Source: Candidatus Methanomethylicus oleisabuli
GTDB lineage: Archaea; Thermoproteota; Methanomethylicia; Methanomethylicales; Methanomethylicaceae
DNA length: 42,473 bases
Direction of reading: 5' to 3'
Assembly: GCA_001717025.1 (NCBI GenBank)
Contig: MAGU01000036.1
Coordinates: forward strand, 1-42,473
The notes under the pieces were generated by a model. That model had not been told where the DNA came from. It saw only the letters and a program-made list of their open reading frames with translations, and did not search any database. The position numbers were made by a program, and so were the translations under genes. Each line of letters starts with the position of its first letter. Position 1 is the first letter of the stretch. This document shows positions 17,339 through 25,454 of this stretch, one piece after another.

Positions 17339-17415
17339 TGTTTGTGAAATTATGCTTTAATGTCGTTTGGATGAGTGTATGCTAATTAAATTGCATTAAG
17401 AGAGCTGGTGTATGT

Positions 17416-18447
17416 TTGAAGATTTACGAATACGCTATTAGGCGCATATTTCTCTTAATATTTGTGATATTTGGTGTTACTATAATCACTTTTATATTTA
17501 CGCGAGTGCTGCTCAATCCCCTTGCCGCATATATCACCGACAAAACACCTCCAGACGCAGTTATTGCTATAATCCAAGCTCATGGCTTCGACCGTCCGAT
17601 CTACGAGCAGTATTTCATTTATTTGAAGGATCTCGTCACTCTCGACTGGGGATGGTCAAACGTAGGACATATGGCGCTTACCGACGCCATAAGGACATTC
17701 TTCCCCGCTACGGTAGAACTGACGATCCTTGCAATCATAATTACCGTGTTGATAGGCGTTCCATTGGGAATAATCAGCGCACTCAAGAACAACAAATGGC
17801 AAGACCATGCCTCGAGGATATTCTCGCTCGTTGGGATCTCTATCCCCGTCTTTTGGCTTGGTCTTTCGCTCCAGTATGCATTCACATATTGGACCCGATC
17901 AATCGGGCTGCCCTTCCTGCCAAGCACAGGCCGCGTGGATCCATTGCTCTTGATACAGAACCCCGTCCAAGGATGGACCGGCATGCTCATGCTTGATTCC
18001 TTTTTACAAGGCAATTTTGTAATCACATTGGACGTATTTAAGCATCTGATATTGCCCGCCATCACGCTCGCGTTTCTGAACGTGGGGATTCTGACGAGGC
18101 TGACCCGGTCATCGATGCTCGAGGTCATACGCCAGGATTACATCACGATGGCAAAGGCGTACGGTTTGCCAAGAAGGGTCATCATATACAAATACGCGCT
18201 TAAGAATGCAATGATACCCGTAATAACCTCCGTAGGGCTGATCTTTGGAGGCATGCTTGGCGGCGCGATCATAACCGAATCAATCTTCTCCTATCCTGGC
18301 ATGGGGTGGCTAAGCTACAGGGCCATCGTGTTCAACGACTCTAACACCATACTGGCATACGTCGTCGTGGTCGCAATCATCTTCGTCAGCGTCAACCTCC
18401 TCGTTGACATAATCTACGCATGGCTGGACCCGCGCATAAAATACTGA
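17416..18447 (+). CDS. dppB: Dipeptide/oligopeptide ABC transporter permease, DppB-like
   Basis: 343 aa; IRRIFLLIFVIFGVTIITFIFTRVLL N-terminus and EAA-loop-like DYITMAKAYGLPRRVIIYKYALKNAMIPVIT. Confidence 0.93.
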   Translation: MKIYEYAIRRIFLLIFVIFGVTIITFIFTRVLLNPLAAYITDKTPPDAVIAIIQAHGFDRPIYEQYFIYLKDLVTLDWGWSNVGHMALTDAIRTFFPATVELTILAIIITVLIGVPLGIISALKNNKWQDHASRIFSLVGISIPVFWLGLSLQYAFTYWTRSIGLPFLPSTGRVDPLLLIQNPVQGWTGMLMLDSFLQGNFVITLDVFKHLILPAITLAFLNVGILTRLTRSSMLEVIRQDYITMAKAYGLPRRVIIYKYALKNAMIPVITSVGLIFGGMLGGAIITESIFSYPGMGWLSYRAIVFNDSNTILAYVVVVAIIFVSVNLLVDIIYAWLDPRIKY

Positions 18448-18457
18448 GGCAACTGAC

Positions 18458-19345
18458 ATGACTTCTACCAACCGAAACTCATCGCGCACAGGTTCGCTGA
18501 AGTACAAGGAATTTCGCTACTCGCTGCACCTGTTGTTTAGCAACAAGCTGGTCGTCTTTGGGATGTGCATAGTCCTCTTCTTCAGCACATTGGCCATCAT
18601 AGGCCCATTGCTGGTCGACCCAAACGAACCAATGAACGTCAATTTTAAGAACGATCTACTCCCGCCAAGCTGGGAGCACCCATTTGGGACCGATGATTTG
18701 GGCAGGGACGTCTTCAAGCTAGTCATACTCGGCGCAAGGTATGACCTCAGCATCTCGCTGCTTGTTGTCGCAATAGCCGCAATCGTAGGGATATTCGTGG
18801 GCGCGGTCTCAGGCTATGTCGGGGGAAAGGTGGACGAGCTCTTCATGAGGATAGTTGACATCCTCTTTGCATTCCCAGGCCTGATATTGGCCATGGCCAT
18901 ATCAATGGTTTTGGGCCGGTCTTTCCTCAACCTCTTCTTATCGTTGGTGTTGGTGTGGTGGACCTCATATGCCCGGTTCATGCGCGGTCAGGTTCTCGCT
19001 GAAAGGGAGAAGCTTTACGTGAAGGCGTCCAAATCGCTAGGTCTGTCCAACTTCCGGACGCTCTTCAGGCACGTCCTGCCGAACGCCGTCTTCCCGATGA
19101 TCATCCTTGCGACCATGGATATAGGCAGCGTGATGCTCTCGGCCGCGGGCCTGAGCTTCATTGGGCTCGGTCCGTCTCCATTCGAGCCGGAGTGGGGAAC
19201 GCTTGTGAATAGGGGTGCGCCATACCTGTTTATGGCGCCGTGGCTAATCAGCATTCCTGGTGTGACCATCCTCCTTGCGAGCTTAGGGTTCAACTTGATG
19301 GGGGACGGCATAAGAGATGTGCTGGACCCGAGGCTGAGGAGGTAA
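18458..19345 (+). CDS. dppC: Dipeptide/oligopeptide ABC transporter permease, DppC-like
   Basis: 295 aa; EHPFGTDDLGRDVFKLVILGARYDLSISLLVV and EKLYVKASKSLGLSNFRTLFRHVLPNAVFPMI. Confidence 0.93.
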   Translation: MTSTNRNSSRTGSLKYKEFRYSLHLLFSNKLVVFGMCIVLFFSTLAIIGPLLVDPNEPMNVNFKNDLLPPSWEHPFGTDDLGRDVFKLVILGARYDLSISLLVVAIAAIVGIFVGAVSGYVGGKVDELFMRIVDILFAFPGLILAMAISMVLGRSFLNLFLSLVLVWWTSYARFMRGQVLAEREKLYVKASKSLGLSNFRTLFRHVLPNAVFPMIILATMDIGSVMLSAAGLSFIGLGPSPFEPEWGTLVNRGAPYLFMAPWLISIPGVTILLASLGFNLMGDGIRDVLDPRLRR

Positions 19346-19350
19346 ACCTG

Positions 19351-20349
19351 TTGGAAAAAGTGCTTGAAGTCAAGGACCTGAGCGTTCAATTCAAGACCTA
19401 TCGCGGAATCGTGAAGGCACTAAACGGCATATCCTTTGACGTGCTCAAGGGCGAGATGCTTGGGCTTGCAGGAGAGACCGGCTCAGGGAAGTCAGTCACC
19501 AGCCAAGCCATAATGCGGACCCTTCCTGAAAACTCAAAGATCGCTGGCGGCTCAGTCTTATTTGAAGGCAAAGACCTGCTGAAGCTAACTGAAAAGGATA
19601 TCGAAATGGTGAGAGGCAGGTCCATCACTGCTGTCTTCCAGGATCCTCACACCTACCTAAATCCTGTCTTCAGAATAGGTCAGCAGTTCAAGGACATCCT
19701 GCTTAACGACCCGGCCATATCGTCAATAAAGGATAAGAAGAAACGTGAGGCCACCATAAATGAGAAGATGACGCAGTCCTTTAGAGACGTGAAGATGCCG
19801 TCGCCTGAACGCATCATAAGGTCATACCCCCATGAGCTGAGTGGGGGCATGAAGCAACGAGTATTGATAGCAATGGCATTCTCCTTGAAGCCTAGCCTGA
19901 TAATTGCCGATGAGCCTACAACGGCACTTGATGTAACGATACAGGCCCAAGTGCTCCGGCTGATGCGCGAGCTGCAGAAGAAGTATCACACATCTGTCGT
20001 GCTCATCACACATGATCTCGGTGTTATAGCCGAAAACTGCGACAGGATTGCAATCATGTATGCCGGCAGGATCGTCGAGTTCGGCGATGTGAAGACCGTC
20101 TACGCCAAACCACTCCATCCATACACGCAAGGTCTTATGAGAGCGCTTCCAAGAGCCGATAAGGACGCCCAAATTGAGAGCATCGGTGGGACTGTCCCTG
20201 ACCTTGTTAATCCGCCGAAGGGCTGCACTTTCCACGAACGCTGCCGGAATGTCATGGATGTCTGCAAGACATCTCCGCCCTCGCCACTATTTCATGAAGG
20301 GCGAATCGTCGAATGCCACTTGTACAACGAACCGTTGGGAGGGAGCTAA
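19351..20349 (+). CDS. dppD: Dipeptide/oligopeptide ABC transporter ATP-binding protein, DppD-like
   Basis: Walker A AGETGSGKSVTSQ, signature HELSGGMKQRVLIAMA, oligopeptide C-terminal CTFHERCRNVMDVC. TTG start at 19351 behind gaggaggt; the ORF track extends upstream to 19240. Confidence 0.92.
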   Translation: MEKVLEVKDLSVQFKTYRGIVKALNGISFDVLKGEMLGLAGETGSGKSVTSQAIMRTLPENSKIAGGSVLFEGKDLLKLTEKDIEMVRGRSITAVFQDPHTYLNPVFRIGQQFKDILLNDPAISSIKDKKKREATINEKMTQSFRDVKMPSPERIIRSYPHELSGGMKQRVLIAMAFSLKPSLIIADEPTTALDVTIQAQVLRLMRELQKKYHTSVVLITHDLGVIAENCDRIAIMYAGRIVEFGDVKTVYAKPLHPYTQGLMRALPRADKDAQIESIGGTVPDLVNPPKGCTFHERCRNVMDVCKTSPPSPLFHEGRIVECHLYNEPLGGS

Positions 20350-20354
20350 AAACC

Positions 20355-21323
20355 ATGAGCGATAGCGATATCGCATTAAGGCTAGAAGGTCTTCAAAAGT
20401 GGTTCCCGATTACGGGGGGGCTGCTCCAGAAGACCGTGGGATATGTATATGCTGTAGATGATGCGACATTCGATATAAAGAAGGGTGAGACCGTCGCCCT
20501 CGTTGGTGAAAGTGGGAGTGGCAAATCAACCGTTGGGCTTGTCATAAACCAGCTGGAGCGAGCCACTGGCGGCAGAATCTTCTACAATGGGAAGGAAATA
20601 TCAAATCTGAAGGGCAAGGATCTGAATGCATACCGTTCAAAGATTCAGATGGTCTTCCAAGACCCGCAGGCGTCGATGGACCCGAGGATGCGCCTCAAAG
20701 ACGCCATCATTGAAGTGATGAAGGCTCATCGTATCGAAGGAGACGTCTACAAAAAGGCAGTCGAGATCATGGAGCGCGTCGGGCTTAGTGAAGAGCACCT
20801 ATATCGCTACCCTCACGAACTATCGGGCGGTCAGCGGCAACGCGCCGTAATAGCAAGAGCGTTGAGTCTAAACCCCGAATTCATAATACTGGACGAGCCA
20901 ACCGCCTCGTTAGACGTCTCGGTCCAAGCGCAAGTATTGGAGCTGCTTCGAGAGCTGCAACGGAAGTATGGATATACCTACCTGCTGATCACGCACAACC
21001 TCGCAGTGGTCCGTTATATCAGCTCAAGGACCGTCGTGATGTACCGAGGCTTCTGGGTGGAGAAGTCGACGACAAAGAGGCTATTCAAGAGCGCAGCTCA
21101 TCCGTATACATTGGCGCTGCTATCCAGCGTGCCTATCCCTGAACCTGGCGCGGTAAAGCGGGACATCATCCTCCAGGGCGAGCCGTCGAACCCAACGAAG
21201 AGGGCTACCCTCTGCCCATTCGCAGAGCGCTGCCCACTCATAATGCCCATCTGCAAGGAGAAGATGCCTCCAATCAGGGAACTCGAACAAGACCACTTTG
21301 TGAGGTGCTGGCTCGAGCATTGA
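20355..21323 (+). CDS. dppF: Dipeptide/oligopeptide ABC transporter ATP-binding protein, DppF-like
   Basis: Walker A GESGSGKSTVG, signature HELSGGQRQRAVIARAL, C-terminal LCPFAERCPLIMPICKEKMPPI. Confidence 0.93.
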   Translation: MSDSDIALRLEGLQKWFPITGGLLQKTVGYVYAVDDATFDIKKGETVALVGESGSGKSTVGLVINQLERATGGRIFYNGKEISNLKGKDLNAYRSKIQMVFQDPQASMDPRMRLKDAIIEVMKAHRIEGDVYKKAVEIMERVGLSEEHLYRYPHELSGGQRQRAVIARALSLNPEFIILDEPTASLDVSVQAQVLELLRELQRKYGYTYLLITHNLAVVRYISSRTVVMYRGFWVEKSTTKRLFKSAAHPYTLALLSSVPIPEPGAVKRDIILQGEPSNPTKRATLCPFAERCPLIMPICKEKMPPIRELEQDHFVRCWLEH

Positions 21324-21338
21324 TCTGAGGTATTTGTC

Positions 21339-21485
21339 ATGGGCGAGAGGGCAAAATTTGGGTGGAGAGACTTCATTGCGGTCTTCATTGCGTTACTCAG
21401 GACCGTGCTCTTGCCACTTGTCATACTTGGGATAGTCCTCTTCGTTCTCTCCATCATCTTCACTCATCTTCCGATTGCTGCCTAG
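21339..21485 (+). CDS. Small single-TM protein at the end of the dpp operon
   Basis: Manual translation (48 aa): MGERAKFGWRDFIAVFIALLRTVLLPLVILGIVLFVLSIIFTHLPIAA; starts 15 nt after the dppF stop; below the ORF-track cutoff. Confidence 0.6.
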   Translation: MGERAKFGWRDFIAVFIALLRTVLLPLVILGIVLFVLSIIFTHLPIAA

Positions 21486-21579
21486 AATTTTAACGCGTTC
21501 CATTTTAGTGAGCGCTCCGTAGGGCTTATCTATTTGGTCGCAAAATTGTTATAGGTTTAGATTTGATCTCGTGGTTTCT

Positions 21580-22416
21580 ATGCCTTCAAAAAAGAAGAAC
21601 CAGTCCTCTTTGAAACTAAAGGCGTTTGTAATATTCGTAATCTTTATACTCACCGCATCATACGCTCTCTCTTTTCTCAATTTTGGCTCGGGTGCAGCTC
21701 TTCCGCCGGCATCCTCTTTCGTGGCAGAGGACTGGATGAATTTTCTGCCGGAAGGGGCAAGTTACAGCCGTTTCCTGAACTACACCGATTTGGAAGACCT
21801 TACGGACATGTTCCCAGACACCGTCGCGCTTTATCTGTGGGACATCGGCTACAACCTGAGCATATTCGACGTCAATTACGAGCTCTATATGACAATCAAC
21901 GAAACCGACGTGCTGGCGCTTAACCTCAACTCGTCCATGGCAAGCTTCATCGAGACCTCCTATTACCTATCCAACCAGTCTGTGTTGCCCTTTAATGGAA
22001 TACCTGTCTTTCTTATCAACGACTCAAGAAGTAACGGAGTCGCATGGATTGCCGTCTACAACGATACCGTGCTTTACTCTGAAGGTAATGCTACTGCATG
22101 GATAGGCATATCAAATGTTATCTCTGCCAAATATGCGCCCTTATTCAACAACGATGATTACAAGATCGGCCACCTCCTCGCGTCGAAACAGCAGCATTAC
22201 TTTGCGATGTACTTCTTCTATGATGCCGATCCCTCTCTACAGATCGACTGGGCGATGATCGGGCTCTCAAACGCAGTGTCGCCTGTTCAGCGGCAGGTGT
22301 TTCACTTTGAATCAAGCGCCATAGCAAGTTCTCAATACAACGCTGTAGTCTCCAAGTACTTCTCAAACCCGTCAAGCGCATTACTGGTGGGAAGTTACAT
22401 ATACGGCGACGCATGA
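21580..22416 (+). CDS. Membrane-anchored extracytoplasmic protein of unknown function
   Basis: Basic N-terminus plus one TM (MPSKKKNQSSLKLKAFVIFVIFILTASYALSFL), ectodomain rich in N-x-S/T sequons. GTG at 21571 is an alternative start. Confidence 0.65.
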   Translation: MPSKKKNQSSLKLKAFVIFVIFILTASYALSFLNFGSGAALPPASSFVAEDWMNFLPEGASYSRFLNYTDLEDLTDMFPDTVALYLWDIGYNLSIFDVNYELYMTINETDVLALNLNSSMASFIETSYYLSNQSVLPFNGIPVFLINDSRSNGVAWIAVYNDTVLYSEGNATAWIGISNVISAKYAPLFNNDDYKIGHLLASKQQHYFAMYFFYDADPSLQIDWAMIGLSNAVSPVQRQVFHFESSAIASSQYNAVVSKYFSNPSSALLVGSYIYGDA

Positions 22417-22515
22417 AGCGCAAGTCGCATCAGTGTGTAGTTTAGCGCTGCCAAACAGATTATTCAGGCCGCTTTGAACTCGTAACCAACCGGCATCTGC
22501 AAGAAAAACTGCCTT

Positions 22516-23004
22516 ATGCAGACGGCAGACGAATCACGGTTGCCCGTCGACAGAAACGCTAATATCCTTCATGCTTTCTCTCAAAACTGGTGCCGCGATA
22601 TGCGAAAACGCCCTGCCTTAATTCTTGTAATGGTGGCCATCCAAGTAATCATGGTTGCTATAGACCTGCTCATGCCATTCCTTTTGGGCACATACGTAGA
22701 TATGGGCACTACCGACTTCCTGATGGCTTACTTCTACGCGATGCTCGACTTCCTGTTGATATTGGGCTTCCTGCGCGGCGACAAGTGGGCGTTCATCTTC
22801 GGCCTCCTCTTCTCAGGCATAAACCTCACGATGAACGTCTTCTCATACTTTAGCAACCCTGTCCTCCTCTATGCTATAATCATCATACTTAGAGCTATAG
22901 TGATGCTCTGCTTGAGGGACAGCAACGTGAGGATCTACATGGACATGAAGAAGGTAGGTCCAAAAAACCCAAAAAAGGCTGACACGAAGAAGCTCAAGAG
23001 ATGA
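22516..23004 (+). CDS. Multi-spanning membrane protein of unknown function
   Basis: 162 aa with about four hydrophobic segments (PALILVMVAIQVIMVAIDLLMPFLLG...); basic C-terminus. Confidence 0.65.
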   Translation: MQTADESRLPVDRNANILHAFSQNWCRDMRKRPALILVMVAIQVIMVAIDLLMPFLLGTYVDMGTTDFLMAYFYAMLDFLLILGFLRGDKWAFIFGLLFSGINLTMNVFSYFSNPVLLYAIIIILRAIVMLCLRDSNVRIYMDMKKVGPKNPKKADTKKLKR

Positions 23005-23677
23005 GGGGGAACACCTCGTCCCTGATGTAGGACAGGAACTCCTCCTCTTTTACCTTGCTGAAAGCCGTCACGACGGCGCTCCTAGTAACTCCAACGACGA
23101 TGCCGTACCTTCTGGACTTGAAGACCATGTACCATATGCTTCCGCGCGACGAGTATTCGTTGTAAAGCGACGTGTCCGCGAGGCCGGACCCATACAGCGA
23201 CAGCTTGTTTATGTTGGGGATGTCGACGCCGTCGAAGAACATGACCTTCGTGTCCTCTGGGTTCTGCTCGTGGAATCTCTTTAGCGTCTTGGGGTCGATC
23301 TTCGCCTCGGCAATGCTCCCGGTGGCTATGAACAGGATCTTGCTCATCATATTGGCAATGCTGTTCGCCATCGCCTTCTTCTCCAGCACGATCAGGTATA
23401 CCCGTTCCCCGTATTTTGCGAAGAGGAAGGGCGCTTCCAGCGTCTTGGTGACCAGCCTGCTGCCATCCCTGTGCCTGACCTCGAATGCTACGTCGTGGGA
23501 GAATGTGCCTTGCAGCGTGTCTGGCGAGAGGCTAAGCCCGGTGATCTCTGTGACGAGCGGAACCGTCTGGTCCCCATAAGCAAACTCATCCTCTGACCTG
23601 TAGCCTTTCAGCTTACCTGATATCGTTGGGAGGTCCGCCTCCTCCTTGATTATAAAGACCTTGCCCGCAAGAACCAT
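22994..23677 (-). CDS. Conserved-looking archaeal protein of unknown function
   Basis: 227 aa MVLAGKVFIIKEEADLPTISGKLKGYRSEDEFAYGDQTVPLV...; compact alpha/beta composition; convergent overlap of 11 nt with the preceding gene. Confidence 0.65.
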   Translation of the reverse strand: MVLAGKVFIIKEEADLPTISGKLKGYRSEDEFAYGDQTVPLVTEITGLSLSPDTLQGTFSHDVAFEVRHRDGSRLVTKTLEAPFLFAKYGERVYLIVLEKKAMANSIANMMSKILFIATGSIAEAKIDPKTLKRFHEQNPEDTKVMFFDGVDIPNINKLSLYGSGLADTSLYNEYSSRGSIWYMVFKSRRYGIVVGVTRSAVVTAFSKVKEEEFLSYIRDEVFPLIS

Positions 23678-23715
23678 GGCCTACCACTAGAAAACCGAAG
23701 GACGCCGATTCCTTA

Positions 23716-25239
23716 TTATCCTTGCGCCCCGTCAACCCACGCGAACCTCCTCTGCAGGGACTTGGTGTAGTAGAGCTTCCAGTCAAAGTCCACCTCCCTC
23801 CCCCAGTCGGCGTATACCCTGGGATCGATGTAGTTCTTAAGCGAAGTGTTGAGGTTATAGTCGCGGGTCGCCCGCATAAGCTTCACCCTCAGCTCGGCCT
23901 CCTTTATCTTCTCGCTCTTTGCATTCCTCTCCTTTAGGAGCTCGAGTCTGGACTTCCTCTTCTTCAGCGCCTCCTCCCAGTTCTTCGGTAGCTTCCTCTT
24001 GTGGTTGCAGACTATTGCAGACTGGAGATTTGCCATCGCGGCATGGTACTTCTTCAGGTAGACCGGATCGCCCTTCTTTACCCCCGACTTGCGGAGCGCC
24101 TCCTTTGTTGTTGTGGACGCATGGAACGTCCTGAACACCTTCGCAGTAAGGTTCTCCATCGCCTGACCGAGGTATTCGTTCACCTTCTGTGATCTGACGC
24201 CGTTGAATATCGTCTCGCCGCCCTCCTCGATGAACTCCTTCAGGTTCTCGATGACGATCTCTGGAGGGTTGATCTTATGGTACCACCTTACCGAGTCCTT
24301 GCCTAAGAAATCGAACGTTACCGTCTTCGCCTCTTCGTCTATTATTACGTGCTCCGCCCTCAGCGTCGTCGCTCCGACTGTATCCGCCTCATCATCGTCC
24401 TTCTCGTCGCCGACCCGCATCTTCAGTGTGTCGATGAGGTAGCAAACCGTGGCGACCTTCCTCTCAACAATGCCGTCCGACTCCATGCCCTTTGAGATGT
24501 AGCGCCGGACCTCATTGATCTTCTTCTCAAGCTCCCATGCCTTGTCGAACTTCTCTATATCCCTTGCCTGCTTGATATACGCCGTGTCCGAGAGCCAGAC
24601 GTATTTCATCTTCCCCCTCAGCTTGTCCTTCCATCTGGCTATCCACAGCGATTCAGCATCGAAGGTGGTGCCTCCCCATCTCCCGCCTCCCGGCGGGACC
24701 GGCGGCTTGACCCCGGGTGACAAGTTGAGCGTTATGTCCTCTGTCATTATCCCGGGTTTCCAGCTCCCTCGCAGAGGGTGCTTCCCCCTTCCCATGAATA
24801 TAGATGCCGGCTCGACGAGGTAGTTGCTGACCTCCATGGGTACGCCGTTGATCTTCGCAAACCCGTACTTCAGCCTGTTCTCTTCCCTCTTGGCCTTCCG
24901 TTCGGCGGCGAGCGCCTTCTTCTCATCTCTGCTCATCGCTTCCCTCTTGGTCCTCTCCGAATCCAGCCACCTCTGTATGGCTGAAAAATCAAAATCTTCT
25001 GGACCGACCCTCCCCTTCAGCTTCATCGCCTTACCGAAGTCCCGGAAGAAGTTGCGCACGAATACTGGATCCGACGAATACTCTGTGGGGATCTTCCTCA
25101 CCCACGCGACCGCCATCTCCTCCTGCTCGGGTGTAAGCTTGACAAAGTTACCCCTGAATCCGATGGAAAATCCCTTGTAGTCATAAGTGGGTACCATGAC
25201 GCCGTTATGCTCCAGCCTCTTGACCTCTATCTTCTCCAT
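23716..25239 (-). CDS. Eukaryotic-type DNA topoisomerase IB
   Basis: 507 aa; EPASIFMGRGKHPLRGSWKPGIMTEDITLNL, WLSDTAYIKQARDIEKFDKAWELEKKI, VATVCYLIDTLKMRVGDEKDDDEADTVGATTLR, and C-terminal NLNTSLKNYIDPRVYADWGR with the catalytic Tyr context. Confidence 0.95.
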   Translation of the reverse strand: MEKIEVKRLEHNGVMVPTYDYKGFSIGFRGNFVKLTPEQEEMAVAWVRKIPTEYSSDPVFVRNFFRDFGKAMKLKGRVGPEDFDFSAIQRWLDSERTKREAMSRDEKKALAAERKAKREENRLKYGFAKINGVPMEVSNYLVEPASIFMGRGKHPLRGSWKPGIMTEDITLNLSPGVKPPVPPGGGRWGGTTFDAESLWIARWKDKLRGKMKYVWLSDTAYIKQARDIEKFDKAWELEKKINEVRRYISKGMESDGIVERKVATVCYLIDTLKMRVGDEKDDDEADTVGATTLRAEHVIIDEEAKTVTFDFLGKDSVRWYHKINPPEIVIENLKEFIEEGGETIFNGVRSQKVNEYLGQAMENLTAKVFRTFHASTTTKEALRKSGVKKGDPVYLKKYHAAMANLQSAIVCNHKRKLPKNWEEALKKRKSRLELLKERNAKSEKIKEAELRVKLMRATRDYNLNTSLKNYIDPRVYADWGREVDFDWKLYYTKSLQRRFAWVDGAQG

Positions 25240-25368
25240 CGGAGATCGCCTTTATCATTCAATCAACATGCAGTTCTTAGATAAACTTTATCATCATTTT
25301 CAAGGGATATTGGACTAGCTCAGCTAGCATAGCCTAGCTTGGCGGTGCTGACAAGGTGCCCCCAAACT

Positions 25369-25401
25369 CCATGCCGGTGCCGGCACGACGATCGCGCATG
25401 G
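25369..25401. promoter_or_regulatory. Nested inverted repeats in the intergenic region between topoisomerase IB and the SMC operon
   Basis: tgccgg-tg-ccggca (25372-25385), nested in an outer ccatgc (25369-25374) / gcatgg (25396-25401) pair; TATA-like cataaattaatat follows at about 25415. Confidence 0.4.
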
Positions 25402-25454
25402 GATGCCTTCCTAGCATAAATTAATATGCCACTAAACCTCTAAAGAAAAAGCCT

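Noticed and set aside
25270-25345. Possible C/D-box RNA (atgatgataaag on the minus strand, ctga-like elements)
   Set aside because: The boxes are in the wrong order/spacing for a C/D guide RNA.
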